A stretch of 56,671 bases of DNA from Candidatus Lachnoclostridium pullistercoris (GCA_019119775.1 DWWL01000071.1:1-56671), one strand, 5' to 3'; shown: positions 1 through 6,747, counted from the first letter of the stretch. Numbers and translations: made by a program. Notes: generated from the sequence alone by a model not told the origin.

Positions 1-6
1 AAAAAG

Positions 7-28
7 AGCGCGAGACGGGATTCGAACC
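7..28. repeat. distal att site (copy of tRNA-Gly 3' end)
   Basis: Identical over 22 bases to 5591-5612, the T-arm and acceptor end of tRNA-Gly on the minus strand. The identity stops at 29, where the rest of the tRNA is absent, so this is the far-end attachment site left by integration rather than a tRNA gene. Confidence 0.85.
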
Positions 29-84
29 TCTCACGCCCATAAAAATTATAACAGAATGGAGGGTTTCAAGCAAGCACTTTTACT

Positions 85-104
85 TTTGTAGTAAATTTGT
101 AGTA
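85..104. repeat. candidate integrase arm-type sites
   Basis: The 9-mer TTTGTAGTA occurs twice (85-93 and 96-104) inside the left end of the element. It occurs again at 5509-5517, with a shortened copy at about 5520-5527, inside the right end. Repeated 9-11-mers just inside both att sites are what tyrosine integrases bind with their N-terminal domain. The assignment is an inference from position and repetition. Confidence 0.45.
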
Positions 105-154
105 CGCCTACTTCTAAATATTTAGAACATCTTTGAAGTTTTCTGTCATACTCT

Positions 155-1450
155 TTATATAAGAGATTTAGCCGGTTTGTGTTCTGGGTGCTCTCTCAAG
201 TATGCTTTTATGGCCTCTGGGTCATGCTTTATTTTTTCGGCTACGTCTGCCGGAATTGTCGGGTACATTTTTGAAAATAGGATTGGCTCTCCTGATATAC
301 CTTTATAGCCTGTGATTAAAGCGGTCTCCTCTATTCCTAACATAGAGGCGGCCCGTTTTTTTCGTTCGGCCTCTGTCCGTGGTTTCTCTACTTTTATATC
401 TGAAAGAACATTATTTTTGGTTATAAGCGGTTCTGAATATTCTTGTTTTTCGTTGTCATACTCCATAATTTTTATATTGTCTCTGTCCATCTCAATAAGT
501 GTGCCACAGCGTCCGTATAATTGTTGTATTGGTTCTGTGGGTCTGTCTATAGCCAATTCTTTAAAAAATTCTTTTATCGGTTGGGTTGTGGTTATAATCA
601 TTAACTTACATTCAGAGAGGCTTTTATCCCTATATCTTGCAGGCACATCCCTGTTTACAAAGTTATCCAATATACCCATTAAATCATCAAAGCCAAATGA
701 ATTTCCTCTTATATCATCCAGTATATAAGCGTCCTGCCCATTATACGGTGCCATCCTGTCTTTACTGCTTCCGCTGTTTTCATATGAATAGCCTTTACGC
801 TCTATAATTTGAGCTGCAAGAGTAGACTTACCACAGCGGCCGGTTCCGCATATATAAATGACTTCCATTTGTCTTTTTGTACTGCGAATAGCATTATCCC
901 TATATTCCCAAGAATTTTGAATAGAACGTTTATATGTGTCCCATTCTTTGGCTCTGATGAATTGGGAATAATTATACCGCCTCATTGTTCCATTTGCGGC
1001 CATCTCTATAAGTTCATTGCGGCGGTTTTCTGTTAATTTCTTTTTTTCATTGGCTTTATATTCTTTTAGCCACTCTCTATAATCAAAGTTGGCCTGTACC
1101 TCTGATGAATCATACTGGAATTTATCTGGTGCATTAGCGTGAATGAGATATGCTAACATATCATCATATTTCCCGGTTTTGCTATGGTTGAAAAAATTTT
1201 CTGGTATTCCGAACCAACTTGCTACATCCGATATTCTCCGGCCTCGATTGAATCTCATTGCTATATGCCAATGCCCATATTTTAATGTGCCATCCGCTAA
1301 TTTATCTTTATCGTGTAAAATATATGCGAAGTCTTTTATATGGTCTTTGTGTTCAGCCAATGCCGAATCGAGTTTTTCTTTAGGCAGGTGTTCAACGTCC
1401 GTGACTAATTCTAATAGCCTAGGACATTCAGGAACGCTCTTTCCTGCCAT
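155..1450 (-). CDS. replication initiator: HUH endonuclease + SF3 helicase
   Basis: 431 aa. The N-terminal half is a Rep_2-like rolling-circle nicking domain: HUH metal motif GHWHIAMRF (His60, His62) and catalytic-tyrosine motif AYLIHANAPDK (Tyr101). The C-terminal half is a P-loop helicase: Walker A GTGRCGKST at about 202-210, Walker B YILDDIRG at about 242, and a motif-C-like IITTTQP. HUH nicking joined to a superfamily 3 helicase is the architecture of CRESS-DNA virus Reps and of bacterial pCRESS plasmids; most Gram-positive rolling-circle Reps lack the helicase. It should nick the element's origin and unwind it after excision. A CopG-like gene overlaps its start by 23 nt, suggesting copy-number control. 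Last gene of a minus-strand set. Confidence 0.85.
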   Translation of the reverse strand: MAGKSVPECPRLLELVTDVEHLPKEKLDSALAEHKDHIKDFAYILHDKDKLADGTLKYGHWHIAMRFNRGRRISDVASWFGIPENFFNHSKTGKYDDMLAYLIHANAPDKFQYDSSEVQANFDYREWLKEYKANEKKKLTENRRNELIEMAANGTMRRYNYSQFIRAKEWDTYKRSIQNSWEYRDNAIRSTKRQMEVIYICGTGRCGKSTLAAQIIERKGYSYENSGSSKDRMAPYNGQDAYILDDIRGNSFGFDDLMGILDNFVNRDVPARYRDKSLSECKLMIITTTQPIKEFFKELAIDRPTEPIQQLYGRCGTLIEMDRDNIKIMEYDNEKQEYSEPLITKNNVLSDIKVEKPRTEAERKKRAASMLGIEETALITGYKGISGEPILFSKMYPTIPADVAEKIKHDPEAIKAYLREHPEHKPAKSLI

Positions 1451-1589
1451 TTGCGGCCTCTGTTAATAGTATGCTTATTAGTGCATTCATGCTGATTCCC
1501 TGCCTGTCTGCTTCATTACGAATGTAATCCATAAGCGACTGATTTAATCTTATAGCGATTGTTGGCTTAGTTTGGGTTGTTTTTTTCAT
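1428..1589 (-). CDS. CopG/Arc-like ribbon-helix-helix protein
   Basis: 53 aa. The strand KPTIAIRLNQSLMDYI followed by two short helices (RNEADRQGISMNALISILL) is the classic ribbon-helix-helix layout of CopG/Arc repressors. It overlaps the rep start by 23 nt and its own start lies inside the preceding small gene, so the three are translationally linked. By analogy with pMV158 copG-repB it probably represses the rep promoter and sets copy number. The fold is read from sequence pattern; the regulatory role is inferred from position. Confidence 0.75.
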   Translation of the reverse strand: MKKTTQTKPTIAIRLNQSLMDYIRNEADRQGISMNALISILLTEAANGRKERS

Positions 1590-1776
1590 TATCGTTTACC
1601 TCCACATAATTCATAAAAGCAGTAAAAGCCCGACTACCCAAATAATCTTCAAAATTTTTGTATGGGCTTATTCCACATGCTTCACAAAATGATTTATCAA
1701 ATTCATATTGTTCATTTAATTTGTTTAATTGTTCAGCACTAAGACAAACATCAAATTTAATTGTATATTTTTTCAT
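1567..1776 (-). CDS. small protein of unknown function
   Basis: 69 aa. Begins with a short beta-strand-like segment (KKYTIKFDVCLSAEQ) and is otherwise charged and soluble, with no membrane segment. A Shine-Dalgarno GGAGATT lies just upstream. It is the first gene of the small-protein/CopG/rep set and overlaps the CopG-like start by 23 nt. I do not recognise the family. Position suggests an accessory replication or control protein, but nothing in the sequence proves it. Confidence 0.55.
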   Translation of the reverse strand: MKKYTIKFDVCLSAEQLNKLNEQYEFDKSFCEACGISPYKNFEDYLGSRAFTAFMNYVEVNDNEKNNPN

Positions 1777-1925
1777 AGTATTTAATCTCCTTTAATCTTT
1801 ATTGTTTTGTTTACATAAGTATTATGATAGATTGCAATTAAAATAACTGCTGATTTTATAGTCAATTTTGAATTTTGTTAAAATTGCATAAAAAATATAT
1901 TGTTTTATCTTCTTTTTTTGTAATC

Positions 1926-2095
1926 GCTTGTGTACTCTGTGTACAGGTTTTTCGGCGGTGAGGACAAGCCCTCTCACCGCCTACATATAGCGAAAAAGCC
2001 TTATTTTATAAGGGTTTTTAAAAGTTTAAAATTTCTTTGTGTACTTGTGTACAGCATTTTTAAAAAACTTTTTAACAGGCTTTTTCCTGTACACA
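1926..2095. other. candidate replication origin with iterons
   Basis: Non-coding, very AT-rich stretch upstream of the rep gene set. TGTGTAC occurs at 1929-1935, 1938-1944, 2038-2044 and 2046-2052, and inverted at 2089-2095. Between the two pairs is a GC-rich hairpin (1954-1962 with 1973-1981, 9 bp) standing in AT-rich DNA. Iterons beside a strong hairpin are the expected form of a double-strand origin nicked by an HUH Rep. No nick site was identified. Nothing else is evident in 1777-2129. Confidence 0.5.
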
Positions 2096-2129
2096 AGCAT
2101 AAAAAAAGAGACTGCCGACAGCCTCTTAA

Positions 2130-2327
2130 TTATTCCTCTATGAACTCCACAATGTCTTGAATCTTGCAACCGATAAGCCGACATAACTTTTCAGCCGTCA
2201 GCATTGTTATATTCTCGTTATGTTTTAGATTGTATATTGTCCGTTTATCTATGCCGGACTGAATGAGCTTGTAGGTCGTAATCCCTCTTTGCTCCATTGT
2301 CTCCCATAATGGCCTATAACTAATCAT
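2130..2327 (-). CDS. XRE-family helix-turn-helix regulator
   Basis: 65 aa, essentially one HTH domain: TTYKLIQSGIDKRTIYNLKH forms helices 2-3 of a Cro/CI-type fold, followed by ITMLTAEKLCRLIGC. Small XRE proteins of this length are common in mobile elements as repressors of transfer or replication genes. It is transcribed divergently from the gene at 2416 across an 88-bp spacer containing a good promoter for the plus-strand gene, so it may control that promoter. A GAGGTG ribosome binding site precedes the start. Confidence 0.8.
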   Translation of the reverse strand: MISYRPLWETMEQRGITTYKLIQSGIDKRTIYNLKHNENITMLTAEKLCRLIGCKIQDIVEFIEE

Positions 2328-2368
2328 CCCAACACCTCATACCCTAAATATACTTTCCGAAATTGGGA

Positions 2369-2397
2369 TTGAATATGTTGAATAAATTCAGTATAAT
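2369..2397 (+). promoter_or_regulatory. sigma-A promoter for the gene at 2416
   Basis: -35 TTGAAT at 2369-2374 and -10 TATAAT at 2392-2397, spaced by 17 bp, 18 bp before the start codon. The short leader still holds the ribosome binding site GGAGG. Confidence 0.7.
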
Positions 2398-2415
2398 GAA
2401 TGTGGAGGTGTTAGC

Positions 2416-2811
2416 ATGGAAGTATATGATTATAGCAACAAAAAAACATTTGATGATTTGAGTATCGAGGTTGACTGCCTAACCGAAAAAGAACGAATGG
2501 AACTCTCTAAAGAGTTAATAAGAATTAGGGAAAAGCATGAAAACGACAATAAAGCCCATTGGCTTAACTGGTTTGAAAGTTCTATTCTTCCAATTCTCAA
2601 AGAATTTGCAGAAATGACAGAATCTTTGTTGGAAATTGACGTTAACGAACAATCACTCATAAATATTTCTTTAAAAAACAATTACTCTATCAATATTACA
2701 GAAAATTGTATGGTAAAATTTATTCTTCAACTAGCACAGCATATCAGCGTAGAGGCGAAAGACAACGAGGTTATTTTTTCTTTTACATTTGATTGTAATA
2801 AATACATATAA
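2416..2811 (+). CDS. hypothetical mobile-element protein
   Basis: 131 aa, acidic and soluble, with a charged helical N-terminal half (LTEKERMELSKELIRIREKH) and a more beta-rich C-terminal half. No signal peptide, membrane segment or catalytic motif is visible. Strong promoter and ribosome binding site (GTGGAGGTGTTAGC) directly upstream. Divergent from the XRE gene at 2130, which may regulate it. I do not recognise the family; the location suggests accessory element biology. Confidence 0.55.
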   Translation: MEVYDYSNKKTFDDLSIEVDCLTEKERMELSKELIRIREKHENDNKAHWLNWFESSILPILKEFAEMTESLLEIDVNEQSLINISLKNNYSINITENCMVKFILQLAQHISVEAKDNEVIFSFTFDCNKYI

Positions 2812-2882
2812 GAGGCCGCAAAGCCTCTTATTATCTTTTTTATGTACATCTAGAACGTATGTTTTTTAGTCAATTTCGGGCC

Positions 2883-3806
2883 TTATCGTTCTAGGTCATA
2901 ATCTGGTTGTCTCTGTGGTTGTGGTATTGGTTTTTGTTTTATTTGTTCTGTCTTTCCGAATACTTTATCGACTATATCTGCAAATTTCCAAAAGTTTTTA
3001 TCGTTTGGGTATTTCTTCATTGCCCTATTCGCCAAGTCTCTTATATAGGTTAATGCGTTCATCATTTCTTTATTGGATTGGACAATTACATCTAATTCGT
3101 GGGAAAGTTCCTGCGTCAGACCTTTAACATTTTTCAATTCCTCTTTAGCCTGCTCTAACTGTCTTATACGTTCCTCTGTCTCTTTATTGGTTATAGCTTT
3201 CAGCTCCTCCACGGAACGCTTACGAGGCTTTTTCCCTGTCATAAATTGACATTGATATTTTTCCCTACATAGTTTGTCAATCTCTTTGTTTAGGCTTACC
3301 ATATTCGTTCTAGATGAGAATCTTTTTCCGTCTAATACTCCGTTAATCTCTGGAATGACATATGCTTGTAGGTGTGGTGTGCTGGTTCTTACTCTGTCCT
3401 CTACCGGGTCATAGTAATCGTGAATTTCATCATAATGAGCGTCAGCAGACACAATGTTATCTGCTCCCATCCTATTACATAAAATTTTTATTACGTCTCT
3501 GAAGAATGGTTCGGTATCTTCTAACTTCATTTCTTCCGGTGCCGGTATATTCAAACCAAAACATAAAACTCGATCTTTCCTCTTGTTTGTGTTTGTGGTT
3601 TCATCTAGGTTCTTTATTCTATCATCAAATTTTTTACAGGTCCCTCTATAATCTAATCTTGTAAATGAAATATTTTCGTTTGTTTTTGTTGTGTCTATCT
3701 CTTTATTTGAATGAGTGTGAATAAGTCTTTCTTCTTTATTGCAATGTCTTATTTTCGCTTTTATAGTTGATACGTCTTTCAGTTTCTCAAAATTTACACT
3801 GGCCAT
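2883..3806 (-). CDS. mob: MobV (Pre/Mob)-like relaxase
   Basis: 307 aa. N-terminal relaxase domain: His21 with downstream Arg27 resembles MobV motif I, and the region at 124-147 (HYDE, then TPHLQAYV) corresponds to MobV motif III, normally HxDE...PHxH. The last His is Gln147 here and an insertion separates HYDE from TPH. A coiled-coil (about 205-260, rich in E/K/Q/L) and a proline/glutamine tail follow, as in other Mob proteins. MobV relaxases nick oriT, usually just upstream of mob; a structured candidate lies at 3895-3945. Start ATG preceded by GGAGGTAAT. Function by family; activity uncertain because of the changed motif. Confidence 0.75.
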   Translation of the reverse strand: MASVNFEKLKDVSTIKAKIRHCNKEERLIHTHSNKEIDTTKTNENISFTRLDYRGTCKKFDDRIKNLDETTNTNKRKDRVLCFGLNIPAPEEMKLEDTEPFFRDVIKILCNRMGADNIVSADAHYDEIHDYYDPVEDRVRTSTPHLQAYVIPEINGVLDGKRFSSRTNMVSLNKEIDKLCREKYQCQFMTGKKPRKRSVEELKAITNKETEERIRQLEQAKEELKNVKGLTQELSHELDVIVQSNKEMMNALTYIRDLANRAMKKYPNDKNFWKFADIVDKVFGKTEQIKQKPIPQPQRQPDYDLER

Positions 3807-3894
3807 AAATTACCTCCGAAAAATAAAAGTATTATCGAAAGTATTATGTCATTTCATATTGCTGAATAATGTTGTTTTCCACTGTTGCAGTATT

Positions 3895-3945
3895 GCACCT
3901 AATACTTTGTTTCACAAAGTACCGTCTCTAACGAGACTTTAGGTG
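3895..3945. other. three-stem palindromic structure, oriT candidate
   Basis: Outer 8-bp inverted repeat GCACCTAA / TTAGGTGC (3895-3902, 3938-3945) encloses two complete hairpins: ACTTTGT ttc ACAAAGT (3904-3920) and GTCTC taac GAGAC (3924-3937). It lies 89 bp upstream of the mob start, where MobV-type oriT sites are normally found. It could alternatively be a single-strand origin for rolling-circle replication. Confidence 0.5.
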
Positions 3946-3990
3946 CTCTCAGACGCCGAGGGCTTAGCTTCTCACTCGCTCCAGAACGGA

Positions 3991-4023
3991 AACCTAAAAA
4001 ACCCCGAAGGGTGTTTTTTGGGT
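3991..4023. terminator. bidirectional hairpin terminator
   Basis: A-rich arm, CCC-CGAA-GGG tip and T-rich arm form a long near-perfect hairpin usable as an intrinsic terminator on either strand. It separates the mob region from the integrase. A further inverted repeat GAGCCGGA / TCCGGCTC (4054-4061, 4082-4089) follows. No gene is seen between 3807 and 4286. Confidence 0.5.
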
Positions 4024-4286
4024 TTCTGTTCCTCCACTCAGTAATCTCCACGAGAGCCGGAGGCACCACGGCGATGCTCCTTCCGGCTCCGCGGCCTGCT
4101 TTGTTATATCCCAATACTGTACAGAGGCAACAACGAAAAATACACCCATCCGGCCAAAAGTTCAAGTCTGTTTTTTACTTTGTTTCTGTGCTATAATGTA
4201 AGAGACTTAGATAACAGCCCAATGATAGGAGTAGTGAAGCATAGGCAGTCCAAGAGGCTGACTAATTGGGTAGGAGTTTTATATAA

Positions 4287-5507
4287 ATGTTAGATAAGTC
4301 AAAGCTCTTGTACTTTGAAAACTTCATAGGTTTACTAGACGAAAAAAGTAAAAGTGCTCTGCTTGATGTAATTGACATGAACAAAAAAGAATTAGTTTTA
4401 ACGGTTCACAAATATAAAATAAGCCAACTGACAGGAAAAGATCAACGGTGGCATACTTACATTCCGGCAGATACTAAAAGAGGCATTAAAGAGATCAAGA
4501 AGAACACCGAAAAAGAAATCATAGATTTTCTTATTGGATTCTATGGCCTCGGAGGTCTTACATTCTCTGAACTTTATTCCGAATGGATTAAATACAAAGA
4601 AACAATAACTGATTCACCCGCCACGATCCGCAGACACGGCCAGCACTTTAATAAATACTTTGTGAATGAAAAATCCAAACTTCTAAAAATGGATATTTCA
4701 AAGATCGATAAATTAACTTTACAAAGTGAATGTAATAAGCTGGTTAAGAAATTTAGTATGACTCGGAAAGAATGGCAGAATGTTAAAACTATCATAAACG
4801 GGATGTTTGAATATGCTCTTGATAAGCATTTAATCAATGAGAATCCCTGTGATCGGTTAAAAATTACGGTTAAGTATCGACAGGAGAATAAAAAGACCTC
4901 TAAGACAGAGGTATATAAAGACCAGGAATACCAAACAATTTTGGCTTACCTGGATAAGATGTATAATGAAACCGGTGATTACTCTTTCCTGGCTGTAAAG
5001 TTCCAGTTTTTCACAGGTGTAAGAGTTGGTGAATTGGTGGCTTTAAGATGGGAAGATGTTGATCTAAACGAAAAAACAATTCATGTACATAGTGAAGAAT
5101 CAAATCAGCCATATAGGGATTCTTTAGGGAAATGGCATGACAGACGTGTTGTTGTTCCACATACAAAAACTTACCTGGATAGATATGTACAGTTATTACC
5201 TAAAGCCCTGGAAGTCTTAGAGCAAATAGAACATAGGACTGGCTTTTTATTTACTAGAGCTGGAAAAAGAATCACAGAGCGGCAGGTCAATTACGTTCTG
5301 GAAAAATACGCAGAACGGCAGGGAACTATTACAAAAAGCAGCCATAAACTACGAAAGACATATGCAAGCCGGATGAAAGCCGGCGGTGTCTCTCTCGATA
5401 CAATTCGAAAAGATCTGGGTCATACAAACATTCTTACTACAGACAAATACATATTTGATGTTGATGATGAGGACAAAGTATATGAGAAGAAAGCCAATGC
5501 ATTATAA
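4287..5507 (+). CDS. int: tyrosine recombinase (site-specific integrase)
   Basis: 406 aa. A core-binding SAM-like domain (about 90-190) precedes the catalytic domain. The catalytic set is visible: Arg246 in FFTGVRVGEL, His353 and Arg356 in SSHKLRKTYAS, His379 in DLGHTNILT and Tyr388 in TDKYIF. The family and length match Tn916/phage-type integrases of Firmicutes. It ends 84 bp from the tRNA-Gly att site, the usual layout, and should integrate and excise the element at the tRNA 3' end. Start ATG 4287 follows TAGGAG. No excisionase gene was recognised. Confidence 0.93.
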   Translation: MLDKSKLLYFENFIGLLDEKSKSALLDVIDMNKKELVLTVHKYKISQLTGKDQRWHTYIPADTKRGIKEIKKNTEKEIIDFLIGFYGLGGLTFSELYSEWIKYKETITDSPATIRRHGQHFNKYFVNEKSKLLKMDISKIDKLTLQSECNKLVKKFSMTRKEWQNVKTIINGMFEYALDKHLINENPCDRLKITVKYRQENKKTSKTEVYKDQEYQTILAYLDKMYNETGDYSFLAVKFQFFTGVRVGELVALRWEDVDLNEKTIHVHSEESNQPYRDSLGKWHDRRVVVPHTKTYLDRYVQLLPKALEVLEQIEHRTGFLFTRAGKRITERQVNYVLEKYAERQGTITKSSHKLRKTYASRMKAGGVSLDTIRKDLGHTNILTTDKYIFDVDDEDKVYEKKANAL

Positions 5508-5546
5508 TTTTGTAGTATGCTGTAGTAAAAGTACAGAGCACAAAAA

Positions 5547-5590
5547 AACTGGAAAGCCTTATTTTTCAAGACTTTCCAGTTTATTATAAA
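5547..5590 (+). terminator. terminator of int
   Basis: AACTGGAAAG (5547-5556) pairs with CTTTCCAGTT (5572-5581), followed by an AT-rich tail, directly after the integrase and before the att site. Confidence 0.65.
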
Positions 5591-5662
5591 AGCGCGAGAC
5601 GGGATTCGAACCCGCGGCCCCCACCTTGGCAAGGTGGTGCTCCACCCCTGAGCCACTCGCGC
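5591..5662 (-). tRNA. tRNA-Gly(GCC)
   Basis: 72 nt on the minus strand, no encoded CCA. Acceptor stem GCGCGAG / CTCGCGC, T-arm GGGTTCGAATCCC, anticodon stem CCACC / GGTGG around the loop TTGCCAA, anticodon GCC. It is intact because the integrated element restores its 3' end. Its terminal 22 bp are duplicated at 7-28. Confidence 0.95.
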
Positions 5663-5772
5663 ATACACTGTTTTTCAACAGCAAAGGTAGTATACTATAT
5701 CTGGACGGAGTTTGTCAACCGGTTTTTTGATTTTTTCTGCGGAAATTATTGGAATAAATAATTTATGGTATC

Positions 5773-5801
5773 TTGAAAAGAAATTCTGCATATGCTATAA
5801 T
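5773..5801 (+). promoter_or_regulatory. promoter of the antisense antitoxin RNA
   Basis: -35 TTGAAA (5773-5778), 17-bp spacer, -10 TATAAT (5796-5801). No open reading frame follows; the transcript would start near 5807 and stop at the hairpin 5850-5875. Confidence 0.75.
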
Positions 5802-5812
5802 GCCAGTAGGCA

Positions 5813-5843
5813 AAAGGATAACACCCATCTAGTATGGGAGACA
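5813..5843. repeat. direct repeat 1 of the toxin-antitoxin cassette
   Basis: AAAGGATAACACC (13 bp) followed by a diverged part ending ATGGGAGACA. It matches 5993-6022, which ends ATGAGAGACA. Equivalent to DRa/DRb of par loci, the sites of RNA-RNA pairing. Confidence 0.7.
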
Positions 5844-5849
5844 GCGAAA

Positions 5850-5875
5850 AGCCCCAGAGCGGCAACTCTGGGGCT
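5850..5875. terminator. shared bidirectional terminator
   Basis: AGCCCCAGAG (5850-5859) and CTCTGGGGCT (5866-5875) form a 10-bp stem with CTTTT runs in both directions. It ends the antitoxin RNA on the plus strand and the toxin mRNA on the minus strand. Confidence 0.8.
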
Positions 5876-5926
5876 TTTCTATGCCTATTTTTACGGGAAG
5901 GCTTAACCCCGCAGGCTGGTTACCGG

Positions 5927-6013
5927 CTACTTATCGCCATCCAACCATTTGATGATGTAGTGGCAAGCTACACCAGCCGCAACGGCGATAATAAAGGATA
6001 ACACCTCTTGCAT
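5927..6013 (-). CDS. small hydrophobic toxin-like peptide (type I TA)
   Basis: 28 aa: a short N-terminus, one hydrophobic helix (about residues 4-22, FIIAVAAGVACHYII) and a charged tail KWLDGDK. The shape resembles Fst/TxpA-type membrane toxins and peptides often labelled holin-like toxin. A strong Shine-Dalgarno AGGAAGGGGG stands 8 nt before the ATG, and a consensus promoter lies at 6061-6089. It faces a convergent small RNA that shares its terminator. The family call is by shape and context; toxicity is inferred. Confidence 0.75.
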   Translation of the reverse strand: MQEVLSFIIAVAAGVACHYIIKWLDGDK

Positions 6014-6022
6014 GAGAGACAC
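5993..6022. repeat. direct repeat 2, covers the toxin start codon
   Basis: Second copy of the repeat at 5813-5843. It spans the toxin ATG (6011-6013) and reaches the ribosome binding site, so pairing with the antitoxin RNA would block translation initiation. Confidence 0.7.
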
Positions 6023-6060
6023 CCCCTTCCTGTTGCCAGTATCGGGGCGGTAACATTGGC

Positions 6061-6089
6061 ATTATAGGATAGCTGTGGTTATCCCGCAA
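6061..6089 (-). promoter_or_regulatory. promoter of the toxin mRNA
   Basis: On the minus strand, -35 TTGCGG (6089-6084), 17-bp spacer and -10 TATAAT (6066-6061). Predicted start near 6054, giving a toxin mRNA of about 200 nt ending at the shared terminator. Confidence 0.72.
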
Positions 6090-6097
6090 TTAGAAAA

Positions 6098-6121
6098 GGC
6101 CCCAGGATCTCTCCCGGGGCC
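6098..6121 (-). terminator. terminator insulating the toxin promoter
   Basis: GGCCCC / GGGGCC stem (6098-6103, 6116-6121) followed by TTTTCT on the minus strand. A second small hairpin GTTGCGA / TCGCAAC lies at 6125-6140. No gene is seen in 6014-6298. Confidence 0.5.
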
Positions 6122-6298
6122 AGCGTTGCGACATCGCAACAGATCAGAGTCCAGCCCGTCAGTTTGACAGCCCAACTACTTAATGCCCCCAAAAACCAAC
6201 TATAGCTTTATTTTTTGTCAATCTATCATTTTGTGCTTACACGTTACTGATAGATACTTTATCATATAACCATCTATACAGAAGAGGTAAATACATTT

Positions 6299-6517
6299 AT
6301 GGATTATGATGACTACTATGAGGCATGCGCCAAGATCAGGGCAAAAAACAGGGAATATCTGGAGCTTTTTAAACAGGATCTGATTGAAAATGGTCTGAAA
6401 GACAGCACTATCAGGCGGCATTTATCAAATGTCAATTTCTATATCAATGATTTTCTTCTCTATGAAGAACCCCTCACGATGGAGGCCTGCATGGAAAAGA
6501 TTGCTTTCTTGCGCTGA
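6299..6517 (+). pseudogene. 5' remnant of a conserved host gene
   Basis: The first 60 or so codons (MDYDDYYEACAKIRAKNRE onward, helical and charged) look like the N-terminus of a conserved Clostridia protein. The frame then runs into transposase-derived sequence at about 6500 and stops at 6517. The true C-terminus is absent. It reads as a gene cut by an insertion sequence whose remaining part decayed. I cannot name the original function. Confidence 0.55.
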
Positions 6518-6747
6518 TCGTATACCGATACCTGGAACGTAAGCTGAACAATAAATATACAATCAGCCAGATCCTTCCGACGCTGCAGGAGATGGACTTC
6601 CTGAAATATGAAGGGAAAGGATATCAGCCGGTGTATACAAGGACAGAAATCACAGATGCTCTGCATGAGGCGTTGGGATTTAATACCTCAAAGCAGATCG
6701 TTCCAATAGCCAAGATGAGAAATATTTGTTCACAGACCAAAAAATAA
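6502..6747 (+). pseudogene. C-terminal fragment of an IS1634-type transposase
   Basis: Open from 6502 to the stop at 6747 in another frame than the preceding remnant. The start CFLALIVYRYLERKL and the end TRTEITDALHEALGFNTSKQ match the conserved C-terminus of IS1634-family (IS4 superfamily) transposases. It has no start codon, catalytic N-terminal part or visible terminal repeat, so it is a dead IS remnant. Confidence 0.75.

Larger units (their letters stand above)
7..5612. mobile_element. integrative mobilizable element in tRNA-Gly
   Basis: AT-rich segment bounded by a 22-bp direct repeat (7-28 and 5591-5612) that is the 3' end of the tRNA-Gly(GCC) gene at 5591-5662. It carries an integrase gene next to the tRNA, a MobV-like relaxase, an HUH/SF3 replication initiator, small regulators and candidate oriT and replication origin. 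No conjugative secretion or coupling genes are present, so it would need a helper element for transfer. The combination integrase + rep + mob is typical of an integrative and mobilizable element that excises, replicates as a circle and is mobilized in trans. Boundaries come from the repeat; the set of functions is inferred from family motifs. Confidence 0.85.
5807..5880 (+). ncRNA. candidate type I antitoxin RNA
   Basis: Predicted transcript of about 70 nt between a consensus promoter and a strong intrinsic terminator. Its 5' part (5813-5843) is a near-copy of plus-strand 5993-6022. That second copy is the complement of the toxin mRNA from its start codon to the edge of its ribosome binding site. 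The RNA can therefore pair with the toxin initiation region, and also with the toxin 3' end through the shared terminator. This is the arrangement of RNA II in the Enterococcus par/fst system. Transcription is predicted, not shown. Confidence 0.7.

Noticed and set aside
3899..4165. 88-aa reading frame upstream of mob
   Set aside because: It runs through the three-stem structure and the hairpin terminator, has no ribosome binding site and an unnatural composition.
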